Position numbers and translations under genes: made by a program. DNA of 64,000 nt. It comes from Stanieria sp. NIES-3757. GTDB lineage: Bacteria; Cyanobacteriota; Cyanobacteriia; Cyanobacteriales; Xenococcaceae. Below the pieces are notes generated by a model, which saw only the letters and a list, made by a program, of their open reading frames with translations, had not been told where the DNA came from and searched no databases. Shown in pieces: positions 19,948 to 28,706 of the stretch. Location: positions 310,001 to 374,000 of the forward strand of contig AP017375.1 in assembly GCA_002355455.1 (NCBI GenBank), read 5' to 3'. Position 1 is the first letter of the stretch. Each line of letters opens with the position of its first letter.

Positions 19948-20190
19948 TAATTTTTCTTCTCAATAATTTTATTAACACCACAAAATGTATATTTTGTTAT
20001 GCAAAAATAACATAATTACCTTATCATATACAAATTGTTGCCAAGCTAATAGCTGAATAATACTAATTTTTGACTGTATTCTAAACAGGTAAATAATATA
20101 CTATTTCTTGAGCGAAAATTTGGTATTAATCAGTTTTTTAGAATTAATAACGATCAGCACCGTCATTATCAATCCAGAGAATCGAGTTTA

Positions 20191-21057
20191 ATGCTTCAAA
20201 TGCCAACCATGCAGAATCGAGAAACCCAACTCCAATCTAGTTATACTTCTCCTTTAACAAAAACCGCTATCTTGGTCATTGGCGGTGCTGAAGACAAAGT
20301 ACATGGTAGAGAAATTTTACATACATTTTTTACTCGTTCAGGAGGCTCGGAAGCGGTTATTGGCATTATCCCTTCAGCTTCTCGCGAACCCACCATTATT
20401 GGCGATCGCTATGTTCAGATCTTTGAAGAAATGGGTGCAAAATACACCAAAGTTTTAGATGTACGCGATCGCGATCAAGGTAGCGATCCTATTTTTCTCG
20501 ACTATGTGGAAGAATGTACGGGAATTTTCTTGACAGGAGGAGATCAGTTACGTCTGTGTGGGCTTTTGGCAGAAACTCCGTTAATGGATCGCATTATTGC
20601 TAGGGCGCAAAATCATGAAATTACGGTTGGCGGAACTAGTGCAGGGGCTGCGGTAATGGGTTACCACATGATTGCTGGCGGAAGTAGTGGAGAATCTCCT
20701 AATCGCTCTTTAGTTGATATGGCAATGGGATTGGGTATTATTCCAGAAATTTTAGTCGATCAACATTTTCATAATCGTAATCGTTTAGCTCGTCTGCTGA
20801 GTGCCATTGCTGCTCACTCCGAATTTCTGGGGATAGGAATTGATGAAGACACCTGTGCAATGTTTGAGTCGGATCGAACTATTCAAGTTTTAGGGAAAGG
20901 AACAGTGACGATCATTGATGCGCGATCGATGTCTTATACTAATCAATTACAGGTCAAAGGTGGTGAACCTCTCAGTATTCACAATCTTAAATTACACGTC
21001 CTTTGCCACGGAGAACGCTACGATCTTAATAATCATCAAGCACTACCTCAGAAATAA
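20191..21057 (+). CDS. cphB: Cyanophycinase
   Basis: CphB cleaves the arginine-aspartate storage polymer cyanophycin to beta-Asp-Arg dipeptides. It is a serine-type exopeptidase of the class I glutamine-amidotransferase fold, 288 residues by the frame, or 282 if it starts at the third methionine (MQNRETQ). The nucleophile is S150 in GGTSAGAAVMGY; FLTGGDQLRLC and the DQHFHNRNRLARL segment are also typical. In many cyanobacteria cphA (cyanophycin synthetase) follows directly, but here the next gene, 71 bp away, is ccsB. Nitrogen control is likely for the pathway, though only an imperfect NtcA-like site is seen upstream. Confidence 0.93.
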   Translation: MLQMPTMQNRETQLQSSYTSPLTKTAILVIGGAEDKVHGREILHTFFTRSGGSEAVIGIIPSASREPTIIGDRYVQIFEEMGAKYTKVLDVRDRDQGSDPIFLDYVEECTGIFLTGGDQLRLCGLLAETPLMDRIIARAQNHEITVGGTSAGAAVMGYHMIAGGSSGESPNRSLVDMAMGLGIIPEILVDQHFHNRNRLARLLSAIAAHSEFLGIGIDEDTCAMFESDRTIQVLGKGTVTIIDARSMSYTNQLQVKGGEPLSIHNLKLHVLCHGERYDLNNHQALPQK

Positions 21058-21128
21058 GTGATTTTACCAGCGCAGGAAGAATTAATCCTCTCTAATTTAA
21101 ATTAGATATAGTGACCTAAATAAAAAAT

Positions 21129-22130
21129 ATGGATTTAGTTAGATTCCAAAATTTACTGGATAATGCTTCGTTCGGCATTTTATTTGTAACCATGTTGATT
21201 TATTGGGGAGGTGCTGCTTTTCCTGAACTGCCCTACTTATCAACTTTGGGAACTACAGGTATGGCGATCGCGAATTTGATGATGGCTGCTTTATTAGGTT
21301 CTCGTTGGTTGGAGGCTGGTTATTTTCCTCTGAGTAATCTCTATGAATCTCTTTTTTTCTTAGCCTGGGGTGTGACGGCGATTCATTTGATTGCTGAAAA
21401 TATGAGTAAGTCCAGGTTAGTTGGAGTAGCGACTAGCCCTGTAGCAATGGGTATTACTGCTTTTGCAGCCTTATCCTTACCACCCGAAATGCAAGCCTCT
21501 GCGCCTTTAGTACCTGCCTTAAAATCTAATTGGTTGATGATGCACGTCAGCGTGATGATGCTCAGTTACGCTACTTTAATGGTAGGTGCGGTAATTGCGA
21601 TCGCATTTTTAATTGTGACTCGCGGTCAAAATGTTGAATTAAAAGGTAGTTCGGTTGGAACTGGTGGTTATCGCGACAGAATTAAACAGTTATCTTTAGC
21701 TAAAACTCAAAGCAACGATGATTCTAGTTCCGTAGCAGCTAATCATGGCAATGTTGCAGTTTTGAATTTACCCAAAACAAACACTCAACCTCCTTTATCT
21801 CCTGAACGCCTCAACCTTGCCGATACTCTAGACAATATTAGTTATCGGATTATTGGGTTAGGATTTCCTTTACTAACGATTGGCATTATTGCTGGTGCAG
21901 TGTGGGCAAATGAAGCTTGGGGTTCTTATTGGAGTTGGGATCCGAAAGAAACTTGGGCATTTATTACTTGGTTGGTATTTGCTGCCTATCTTCACGCTAG
22001 AATTACTCGCGGTTGGCAAGGAAAAAAACCTGCAATTTTGGCTGCGACAGGTTTTGTAGTGGTTTGGATTTGTTATTTAGGAGTCAATTTGTTAGGAAAA
22101 GGATTGCATTCCTATGGTTGGTTTTTCTAG
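21129..22130 (+). CDS. ccsB: Cytochrome c biogenesis protein CcsB (chloroplast CcsA type)
   Basis: This System II haem-handling membrane protein presents haem for attachment to c-type cytochromes on the lumen/periplasm side. The tryptophan-rich WWD signature reads [18 protein letters not shown] in the C-terminal third. About eight hydrophobic helices are present, and conserved histidines ([10 protein letters not shown] and the C-terminal GLHSYGW) are candidate haem ligands. A hydrophilic insertion lies at about 175-230. The bacterial name is CcsB and the chloroplast name is CcsA. Its Ccs1/ResB partner is not in the window. Confidence 0.93.
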   Translation: MDLVRFQNLLDNASFGILFVTMLIYWGGAAFPELPYLSTLGTTGMAIANLMMAALLGSRWLEAGYFPLSNLYESLFFLAWGVTAIHLIAENMSKSRLVGVATSPVAMGITAFAALSLPPEMQASAPLVPALKSNWLMMHVSVMMLSYATLMVGAVIAIAFLIVTRGQNVELKGSSVGTGGYRDRIKQLSLAKTQSNDDSSSVAANHGNVAVLNLPKTNTQPPLSPERLNLADTLDNISYRIIGLGFPLLTIGIIAGAVWANEAWGSYWSWDPKETWAFITWLVFAAYLHARITRGWQGKKPAILAATGFVVVWICYLGVNLLGKGLHSYGWFF

Positions 22131-22149
22131 TTTTTTTTAATTCAAATTT

Positions 22150-23625
22150 TTATCTAACGATAGGTGTTTGAGCATAACTAGATTGTGCTTCTAAAATCAT
22201 TTGTTTTTTAGTTTTTTGACAATTAATTAAACCAAAAACCAGCCAAAAAATCAGCAAACCTGTAGTTAATAATAAAATCGAACCTGAACCAAACTGAACA
22301 ATTAGTGCGGGGGCAGCAGCAGTAAATAAACCACCACCAACAATAGGTTCAAAGAAAAGTTGTTTATAGGCAAAGCTTTCAAATGCCCCTGTACGATTTT
22401 CCGCATCTACCATCCGAATTAACAAAATTCCTGTGGCGGTAACTCCCATCGATTGACCCATATCACCTATCCCGCGCTCAAACCAATAAACTGGTAAAAT
22501 GCGAGGTGCAAGGTAAATAAAAGCTAAAACATTCCAGAGAATACCTGCGATCGATAATATTAAGAAAACACCAAGATTAGCACCCAAGACAGTTAGATTG
22601 ATTGAGGCTAAAGCAGTTATCACCACAACATCAAGAGCGACTCCAGCAATTCTTTCTTGAAGTCTACGTTCGATTAGGCACTCAAGACCGAAGCGTTTCA
22701 TAATTAATTGAATGATAATACCGCCAATTAAAGTCATGGGGAAAAGCGGTACAGCACCAATTAATTCAAAACCTCCTCTACCCCAAGTAATTGATTCAAT
22801 CCAGGTTAAAACCTGTAAAATTAACCAGCCAATTACAACGGCTAAACCAGTAAAACCAAAGTTGAGGGAAAGCGGATCGATTAAGAGATTTCGCATCAAT
22901 CTAGCTTTTCTTTGTAAAAAACGATGATCTTCTATCGGTGCAGTTTCTTGAAATTGAGCATCACCACTTCGTACAGGAGTTGGTTCAGTTTGAAGATACC
23001 CTTTTTGACGACCCCAATGAGCTAAAGCAGTACCAAAAATAATCCCTGATACAATGCCAACCGTAGCTAAACCTAGAGCTAAATCTCCTCCTTCAGCAAA
23101 ATCTAATTGAGTGAGAGTGTCAGACATCCCTGCTGCGGTACCATGACCCCCTTCAAAGGCAATTTCGATTAAAGCACCAGTAATAGGACTAACGTTGAAA
23201 AAAGGAACTAACACTAACATTGCTAAGGCAATTCCAATCACGTATTGTCCCCAGGCGAGAGTTTGCCCAAAGGCTACTTGAGGTGCGGTTTTACGCCAAA
23301 TATCTTTGGGATTCGGAATAGTTTCGCCTAAAAATAAAGCAGCAAAAACAATGTTGATAAAGACTCCAGGTGATTGTGACCAAACAGTTCTCATGGTTTC
23401 GGAAAATAAACCACCAGCCAGATAAGCATCTTCTGCTGTGCCACTAGAAACTGCGATCGCGCCTAATACTCCTGGGCCTAGTAATAAAGCGATCGCACCT
23501 GCAATAATTGATTCGGGAAGATAAAGTGTTTGGAAAAGTCTTATTTTATGTTTGATAAATCTGGCTACGAGAATTAAAATCCCGAGCATCACAAAAGCGA
23601 AAAAGACATCAAGCAGCTCGAACAT
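22150..23625 (-). CDS. gltS: Sodium:glutamate symporter family protein
   Basis: This polytopic inner-membrane carrier (491 residues, about ten to twelve helices) fits the ESS/GltS family. The family segments YLPESIIAGAIALLLGPG near the N-terminus and AFEGGHGTAAGMSDT near residue 160 are clear. A soluble loop of ~45 residues separates the two halves. Expected activity is Na+-driven glutamate uptake, but substrate range in this longer cyanobacterial form is not provable from sequence. It is divergent from tilS. A perfect GTA-N8-TAC site lies about 70 bp upstream with a TATAAT hexamer between the site and the start. Confidence 0.86.
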   Translation of the reverse strand: MFELLDVFFAFVMLGILILVARFIKHKIRLFQTLYLPESIIAGAIALLLGPGVLGAIAVSSGTAEDAYLAGGLFSETMRTVWSQSPGVFINIVFAALFLGETIPNPKDIWRKTAPQVAFGQTLAWGQYVIGIALAMLVLVPFFNVSPITGALIEIAFEGGHGTAAGMSDTLTQLDFAEGGDLALGLATVGIVSGIIFGTALAHWGRQKGYLQTEPTPVRSGDAQFQETAPIEDHRFLQRKARLMRNLLIDPLSLNFGFTGLAVVIGWLILQVLTWIESITWGRGGFELIGAVPLFPMTLIGGIIIQLIMKRFGLECLIERRLQERIAGVALDVVVITALASINLTVLGANLGVFLILSIAGILWNVLAFIYLAPRILPVYWFERGIGDMGQSMGVTATGILLIRMVDAENRTGAFESFAYKQLFFEPIVGGGLFTAAAPALIVQFGSGSILLLTTGLLIFWLVFGLINCQKTKKQMILEAQSSYAQTPIVR

Positions 23626-23669
23626 TTTTAATTGATTTTAGGATAATAATTTAGTCTGAGTATGTGGGC

Positions 23670-23700
23670 ATTATAGTAGTCTGTTTGTAACAAAGATTAC
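23670..23700 (-). promoter_or_regulatory. Candidate gltS promoter with NtcA-like site
   Basis: On the minus strand GTA-N8-TAC (23687-23700) is followed after 11 bases by a perfect TATAAT (23670-23675), 45 bp before the gltS start. The spacing is about one helical turn shorter than in NtcA-activated promoters, so binding there would overlap the -35 region and might repress. The palindrome could equally serve the divergent tilS gene. Confidence 0.4.
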
Positions 23701-23762
23701 TCAGGTTAACAATGTTGAGAAAATTTCTATCTTTTGATAGATATCAATGTTAAGAAAAATTT

Positions 23763-24752
23763 ATGGACTATCATTCTAGTTGGACTTTAGTTCACGCTAG
23801 GCTGCATCAAACTTTACGAAAACGCCAATTATTACCAAAACAAGCCAAAATTTTGATTGCTTTATCTGGTGGACAGGATTCTCTTTGTTTAAGCAAACTT
23901 TTACTCGATTTACAATCAAAATGGCAATGGCAAATTGCGATCGCTCATTGCGATCATCGTTGGTCATCGGATACTGGTATAACCGAACACGTTCAACAAA
24001 TAGTTCAAACTTGGAATGTTCCTTTTTATCTTCAAGTTGCCGAATCTCTATCAGAAACAGAAGCAGCAGCTAGGGTTTGGCGTTATCAAGCCTTGACAGA
24101 AATTGCTGAAGCTCAAGGATTACAATATGTAGTCACAGGTCATACCAAAAGCGATCGCGCTGAGACTTTACTTTACAATCTGGTTAGAGGTGCGGGTGCA
24201 GATGGTTTAAGTGCTTTGACTTGGCAACGTCCGTTAACTTCGGCAATTACTTTAGTACGTCCGATCTTAAATTTTACTCGTCGCGAAACTTTTGATTTTT
24301 GCCAACAATTTCAGTTACCAATTTGGTTTGATGTAGCGAATCACAACTTAAAATATGCTCGTAATCGTATTCGTGCCGATTTAATTCCTTACTTACAAAC
24401 AAATTTTAATTTTCGAGTAGAAAACTCCCTGGCACAAACAGCAGAATTATTACGTGCCGATGTAGAGTATTTGGAAGAGACAGCAAGACAGTGTTTTAAT
24501 CAAGCAATTTCCCCCACAGGTAACCAACTTAATCGCATTATTCTTAAAAATCTACCTCTAGCTTTACAACGTCGAGTTATTCGGCAGTATTTGACTTTAT
24601 TAATTGGTAAAGCTGCTAATTTTGAACAAATTGAAGCTGTTCGCGATTTAATTTCTGCACCTAATCGCACTCGAACTTCTACTTTATCAGGAAATGTAGT
24701 TGTAGAAGTCATAGAAGATTGGCTTGTCTTACAAAAAATTAATCAGAATTGA
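23763..24752 (+). CDS. tilS: tRNA(Ile)-lysidine synthase
   Basis: TilS attaches lysine to C34 of the minor isoleucine tRNA so that it reads AUA. The PP-loop motif SGGQDS is at residues 35-40, and RNRIRADLIPYLQTNFN, a typical TilS segment, lies around 200. Length is 329, the short form common in cyanobacteria that lacks much of the C-terminal domain of the E. coli enzyme. The gene is essential in most bacteria. It is divergent from gltS and followed by a nested inverted repeat at 24899-24939. Confidence 0.94.
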   Translation: MDYHSSWTLVHARLHQTLRKRQLLPKQAKILIALSGGQDSLCLSKLLLDLQSKWQWQIAIAHCDHRWSSDTGITEHVQQIVQTWNVPFYLQVAESLSETEAAARVWRYQALTEIAEAQGLQYVVTGHTKSDRAETLLYNLVRGAGADGLSALTWQRPLTSAITLVRPILNFTRRETFDFCQQFQLPIWFDVANHNLKYARNRIRADLIPYLQTNFNFRVENSLAQTAELLRADVEYLEETARQCFNQAISPTGNQLNRIILKNLPLALQRRVIRQYLTLLIGKAANFEQIEAVRDLISAPNRTRTSTLSGNVVVEVIEDWLVLQKINQN

Positions 24753-24898
24753 CACAGTACCAAAAAAATTATGTCATTCTGAACTAAAGTGAAGAATCTT
24801 CAACCTCTATTTTTACTCTTGATAACGGTTTGATGAAAAGGGTGAGACAAGATTTTTTCTAGACTTTAGCACTAAAATCTAAAAGAAAGTAAATTTCT

Positions 24899-24939
24899 GT
24901 CGAAGGTACTCTGCCTTAAAAGGCAGAGCCTGCTTCGAC
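24899..24939. repeat. Nested inverted repeat after tilS
   Basis: Outer arms GTCGAAG (24899-24905) and CTTCGAC (24933-24939) enclose an inner hairpin CTCTGCC-ttaaaa-GGCAGAG (24909-24928). It lies between tilS and the downstream ABC transporter gene, ending 27 bp before the ATG. No T-run follows, so it is more likely a dispersed structural repeat than a simple terminator. Confidence 0.6.
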
Positions 24940-24966
24940 TTCGTCAAACCTACTACAAACTACTTC

Positions 24967-26793
24967 ATGGCTGTTTCTTCTCCTCCTTTAGTCAAAACTC
25001 GCGAAAACGACTGGCGACTATTCCTCAAACTCATTCCTTACACCCGTAATAATCGGGGTATTTTATTAATTTCAATGATTTTGCTCGTTCCTTTAGCGAT
25101 CGCAGGAGCAGTTCAACCTCTGATTATTGGACAAGCAATTTCTTTACTAAGAGAGGAAAAAACTTGGTCTTTTTTGAATAATGTACCTCTAGACCAAGGA
25201 ATTAATATTTTAGCTGGCTTATTATTATTAACTGTCATTGTCCGTCTGATTTTCTCTTCAATTCAAGGTTATTTAGTCCAAAAAATCGGACAAGAAATCA
25301 CCGCAGCAGTAAGGGAAGACTTATTTACTCATGTTACCGCTCTGGCTGCTAGTTTTTTTGACCGTACTCCCGTCGGGAAACTAGTGACTCGGATCGCTAG
25401 TGATGTAGAAGCTTTAGGAGATGTCTTTGCTAGTGGTGCGATCGGTGTAATTAGTGATTTTATCTCAATTATTGCCATTGTCGTGACTGTTTATGTAGTC
25501 GACTGGCGATTAGCAACCATGTTGGTATTAATGTTACTTCCAGTGACTGCCTTGATTATTTATTTTCAAAGACAGTATCGCAAAGCGAATTATAGTGCTA
25601 GAGAAGAATTATCCCAACTCAATTCGATGTTACAAGAAAACATTGTCGGGATTAACATCGTGCAATTGTTTAGAAGAGAAAGATACAATGCAGAGATGTT
25701 TAGAGCAGTTAACGATCGCTATCGTAAAGAAGTAGATCGAACCATCTTCCATGATTCTGCTATCTCTTCAACTCTAGAATGGATTTCCTTAGTCGCGATC
25801 GCTGGTGTGCTTTGGTTAGGTGGTATTTTTGTGCTTAGAGAAAATATTACCTTTGGGACTTTATCTGCATTTATTCTTTATGCTCAAAGATTATTTAATC
25901 CGATTCGTCAATTTGCTGATAAATTTACCATGTTTCAAGCCGGTTTTACGGCAATTGAACGGATTAGCGAGTTAATGAATGAACCTATTGCGATCAAAGA
26001 TTCTAAAACAGCTTTATCAATTAATAATCAATTAGATGTTAAAGGAATAGATAAGGAAAATAATCGAGGCGAAATTCGATTTGAAAATGTTTGGTTTGGT
26101 TATAAACCTGATGAATATGTCCTCAAAAATTTAGACTTCACCATCAAACCAGGAGAAAAAGTTGCTTTAGTCGGCCCAACAGGAGCGGGTAAAAGTTCTA
26201 TTATTAGATTATTATGTCGTCTTTATGAACCCAGTCAAGGCAGAATTTTAGTAGACGGAATTGATATTAAAGATATTACTCAAGAAGAATTACGTCGTTA
26301 TATAGGAGTAATTTTACAAGAAAGTTTTCTTTTTGCAGGAGATATCAAACGCAATATTACTTTAGGTGAAAATTATTCTTTAGCAGAGGTACAACAGGCA
26401 GCTAAACTAACTAATATTGATAGCTTTATCGAACAATTACCTCAAGGTTACAATACCCAATTAAGAGAAAGAGGCACAAATCTTTCTGGAGGACAAAAAC
26501 AATTATTAGCTTTTGCTCGTGTTGCTATTCGCAATCCCCACGTTTTAGTATTAGATGAAGCTACTGCTAGTTTAGATGTTAAAACTGAAGCTTTAATTCA
26601 AGAAGCGTTAGAAGAACTACTCAAAGATAGAACAGCAATTATTATTGCTCACCGAATTTCTACTATTCGTAATGTTGATAAAATTTTAGTTCTTAAACGA
26701 GGGGAATTGGTAGAATCTGGTAATCATGAAGAACTATTGGCACAAGAAGGTTTATATGCCAGTTTATACAAACTACAAATGTTAGGAAATTGA
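24967..26793 (+). CDS. ABC half-transporter, permease-ATPase fusion
   Basis: This is a type IV (MsbA/LmrA-like) exporter half, 608 residues. An N-terminal six-helix membrane domain occupies about 1-340 and the nucleotide-binding domain about 360-608. Walker A GPTGAGKSS starts near residue 403; LSGGQKQLLA, VLVLDEATASLD and the switch AHRIST follow. The ATPase motifs are complete, so it should be an active homodimer or heterodimer half. The substrate (lipid, peptide or drug) cannot be read from the sequence. A paralogue of the same layout lies at 49664-51493. Confidence 0.93.
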   Translation: MAVSSPPLVKTRENDWRLFLKLIPYTRNNRGILLISMILLVPLAIAGAVQPLIIGQAISLLREEKTWSFLNNVPLDQGINILAGLLLLTVIVRLIFSSIQGYLVQKIGQEITAAVREDLFTHVTALAASFFDRTPVGKLVTRIASDVEALGDVFASGAIGVISDFISIIAIVVTVYVVDWRLATMLVLMLLPVTALIIYFQRQYRKANYSAREELSQLNSMLQENIVGINIVQLFRRERYNAEMFRAVNDRYRKEVDRTIFHDSAISSTLEWISLVAIAGVLWLGGIFVLRENITFGTLSAFILYAQRLFNPIRQFADKFTMFQAGFTAIERISELMNEPIAIKDSKTALSINNQLDVKGIDKENNRGEIRFENVWFGYKPDEYVLKNLDFTIKPGEKVALVGPTGAGKSSIIRLLCRLYEPSQGRILVDGIDIKDITQEELRRYIGVILQESFLFAGDIKRNITLGENYSLAEVQQAAKLTNIDSFIEQLPQGYNTQLRERGTNLSGGQKQLLAFARVAIRNPHVLVLDEATASLDVKTEALIQEALEELLKDRTAIIIAHRISTIRNVDKILVLKRGELVESGNHEELLAQEGLYASLYKLQMLGN

Positions 26794-27005
26794 TATTTAA
26801 ATTGTGACCATAGGTTGCTTTTCTAGAACCTGTTTCCCCATCAGTTTTGAATCGGTAATGTAGGTTTTTGAACGGGCAGATTGACTTTTTTCCAAGCCTT
26901 CCAAGAGCCAGAAATATTAATTACACGCTCAAGTGCTTTTTGCTCCTAAAATTCAGTTAGTTGATTTATGTTTAGCAATCTAGTCTTGGGAATTTAAAGA
27001 GCTCA

Positions 27006-27614
27006 TTAGTTGCTATATAAAGTAATCGGTGTATCGGGTTTAATGACAACTACTCGATCAGCAGTAATGTTGCCTACCGCAGCACCAGCAGCAGCACCAC
27101 CAACAATTTCTCCAACACCTGCTCCACCCCCTAAAACCTCACCAAGAACTGCGCCTCCAGCAGCACCAATTCCAGCATCAGTTGCGATCGATCCCACCGA
27201 AGTATCTCTCGGATCTTTGACATCTTTGAGAATGTCGGAAGTAGCATTAATTCTATAACTATAATTACCATAAGTTACAGCTTCAGCTACATAACGTAAA
27301 CCACCTTTAGCTGGAACATATTTTCCTACAATAGTTGCTCCAGCAGGAATCACTACTCCATCAATTACAGTCCTTTCCCCTGCAATTAAATTATAAGAAT
27401 AAGTACGGTCATTATTCAGATAAATAGTTTCTTTTTGCGCGCTAGTAGCTTGAATCGTATTAGTATTATTTTGACTGATTAAAATACTATTAAAATTTTG
27501 GGCAATTGCTACAGGATTAAAGAAGACACCATTACCCACCAGAATTGTAGTTGCTGTTGTCAAGGTTAGCAATTTACGGTTATTTCTAATCTGATTTAAT
27601 TGAAACATGATCAA
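27006..27614 (-). CDS. Exported glycine-zipper protein of unknown function
   Basis: This 202-residue protein has an N-terminal signal peptide (basic start NNRKLLTLTTA, hydrophobic core, probable cleavage after AIA near residue 38). A central beta-rich domain (about 55-120) contains ETIYLNNDRTYSYNLIAGERTVIDG and AGATIVGKYVPA. A glycine/alanine-rich zipper at about 145-185 (GIGAAGGAVLGEVLGGGAG) is followed by a short tail. Glycine zippers of this kind insert into or span membranes in pairs, so an envelope location is likely. The family is one I have seen in cyanobacteria, but I know no function. Confidence 0.75.
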   Translation of the reverse strand: MIMFQLNQIRNNRKLLTLTTATTILVGNGVFFNPVAIAQNFNSILISQNNTNTIQATSAQKETIYLNNDRTYSYNLIAGERTVIDGVVIPAGATIVGKYVPAKGGLRYVAEAVTYGNYSYRINATSDILKDVKDPRDTSVGSIATDAGIGAAGGAVLGEVLGGGAGVGEIVGGAAAGAAVGNITADRVVVIKPDTPITLYSN

Positions 27615-27830
27615 AAAATCTTTATTATTTACTGACTATTAATTTAATTTTAGGAAACTTGTACTAATCAAACATCTATTAATAGTTAGAAAATTAAATA
27701 ATTATTTAAAAAATTTTGTAAAGCTCATTATTATCCTGCTGAGTGATTAGTTGTCACTACGATCTAAAGCTGATTTTAAGTAACAAAAAATATCCAGAAT
27801 AAAAAAATTATTTATTAATTAAGGTCAAAA

Positions 27831-28571
27831 ATGAGAACACCAGAGCAAGAAACTCACCTTGAATGCACAGAAGTAATAATTCCTACACCTGACGGACAAA
27901 TGCCTGGCTGGTTGTGTACACCAACTCAAAGCGATCGCAAGTGTCAGCCAGCTATTATCCTTTTAATGGAAGCCTTTGGTTTAACAGAGCATATCCGAGA
28001 TGTAGCAGTCAGAATTGCCAAGGAAGGTTATGTAGTTTTCGCACCCGATCTATATTATCGTCAATTACCAAACAACAAATTCGGCTATGAACAAGTTGAA
28101 CAAGCGATGGCGATGATGTGGCAACTTGATTTTGGTCGACCTATCGAACAAGACATTGAGGCAGCATTAGCTTTTTTAAAATTACAATCTACTGTTATTC
28201 CAAATAAAATTGGTGTGACTGGGTTTTGTTTGGGTGGCGGACTAAGTTTTCTTACCGCCTGTAGGTTTTCAGATCGAATTGCTGCGGTAGCTTGTTTTTA
28301 CGGGATGGTATTGGATGAGTGGGTTGAAGCGGTGCAAGATATTACCGTACCTATTTATCTATTTTTTGGTGGTGCAGATCCGTTTATCCCAATTGAGCGT
28401 ATTCAACAAATTGAAGCACGGTTTCAGGAACTAAATAAAGATTACACTTTAAAGATCTACCCCGATGCGGATCATGGTTTTTTCTGTCATGAACGTTCTT
28501 CTTACAACCCTTCAGCAGCAGAAGATTCTTGGCACGAACTTACACAATTTTTTGCTCGACATTTGCATTAA
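27831..28571 (+). CDS. Dienelactone hydrolase family protein
   Basis: This is an alpha/beta-hydrolase of the dienelactone hydrolase family, 246 residues, cytosolic. The nucleophile is C133 in GFCLGGG, with D183 (GGADPFIP) and H215 (DADHGFF) completing the Cys-Asp-His triad typical of DLH rather than the Ser triad of esterases. In cyanobacteria such proteins are often annotated as carboxymethylenebutenolidase; the natural substrate is unknown. It is convergent with the GH9 gene and is followed by a nested palindrome. Confidence 0.9.
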   Translation: MRTPEQETHLECTEVIIPTPDGQMPGWLCTPTQSDRKCQPAIILLMEAFGLTEHIRDVAVRIAKEGYVVFAPDLYYRQLPNNKFGYEQVEQAMAMMWQLDFGRPIEQDIEAALAFLKLQSTVIPNKIGVTGFCLGGGLSFLTACRFSDRIAAVACFYGMVLDEWVEAVQDITVPIYLFFGGADPFIPIERIQQIEARFQELNKDYTLKIYPDADHGFFCHERSSYNPSAAEDSWHELTQFFARHLH

Positions 28572-28615
28572 TCTTTTTGAGGATGGGGCGTTGCTCTAAC
28601 CTCAATAGGATTCAA

Positions 28616-28660
28616 AAGGGCGCGCCTCTGAAAACAAGTTCCAGAGTTTGTGTCGCCCTT
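28616..28660. repeat. Nested inverted repeat between convergent genes
   Basis: Outer arms AAGGGCG (28616-28622) and CGCCCTT (28654-28660) enclose an inner CTCTG/CAGAG hairpin (28626-28630 with 28642-28646). It sits between the 3' ends of the dienelactone hydrolase and GH9 genes and could act as a bidirectional transcription stop. The fold matches the layout of the element at 24899-24939, although the sequence differs. Confidence 0.55.
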
Positions 28661-28706
28661 ATATCAGTCTTTTTACTAGGTATTCAAGTGATATTGGTGA
28701 TAATTT

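Noticed and set aside
20089-20101. NtcA-like site upstream of cphB
   Set aside because: The half sites GTA and TAC are separated by seven bases, not eight, so it does not fit the consensus.
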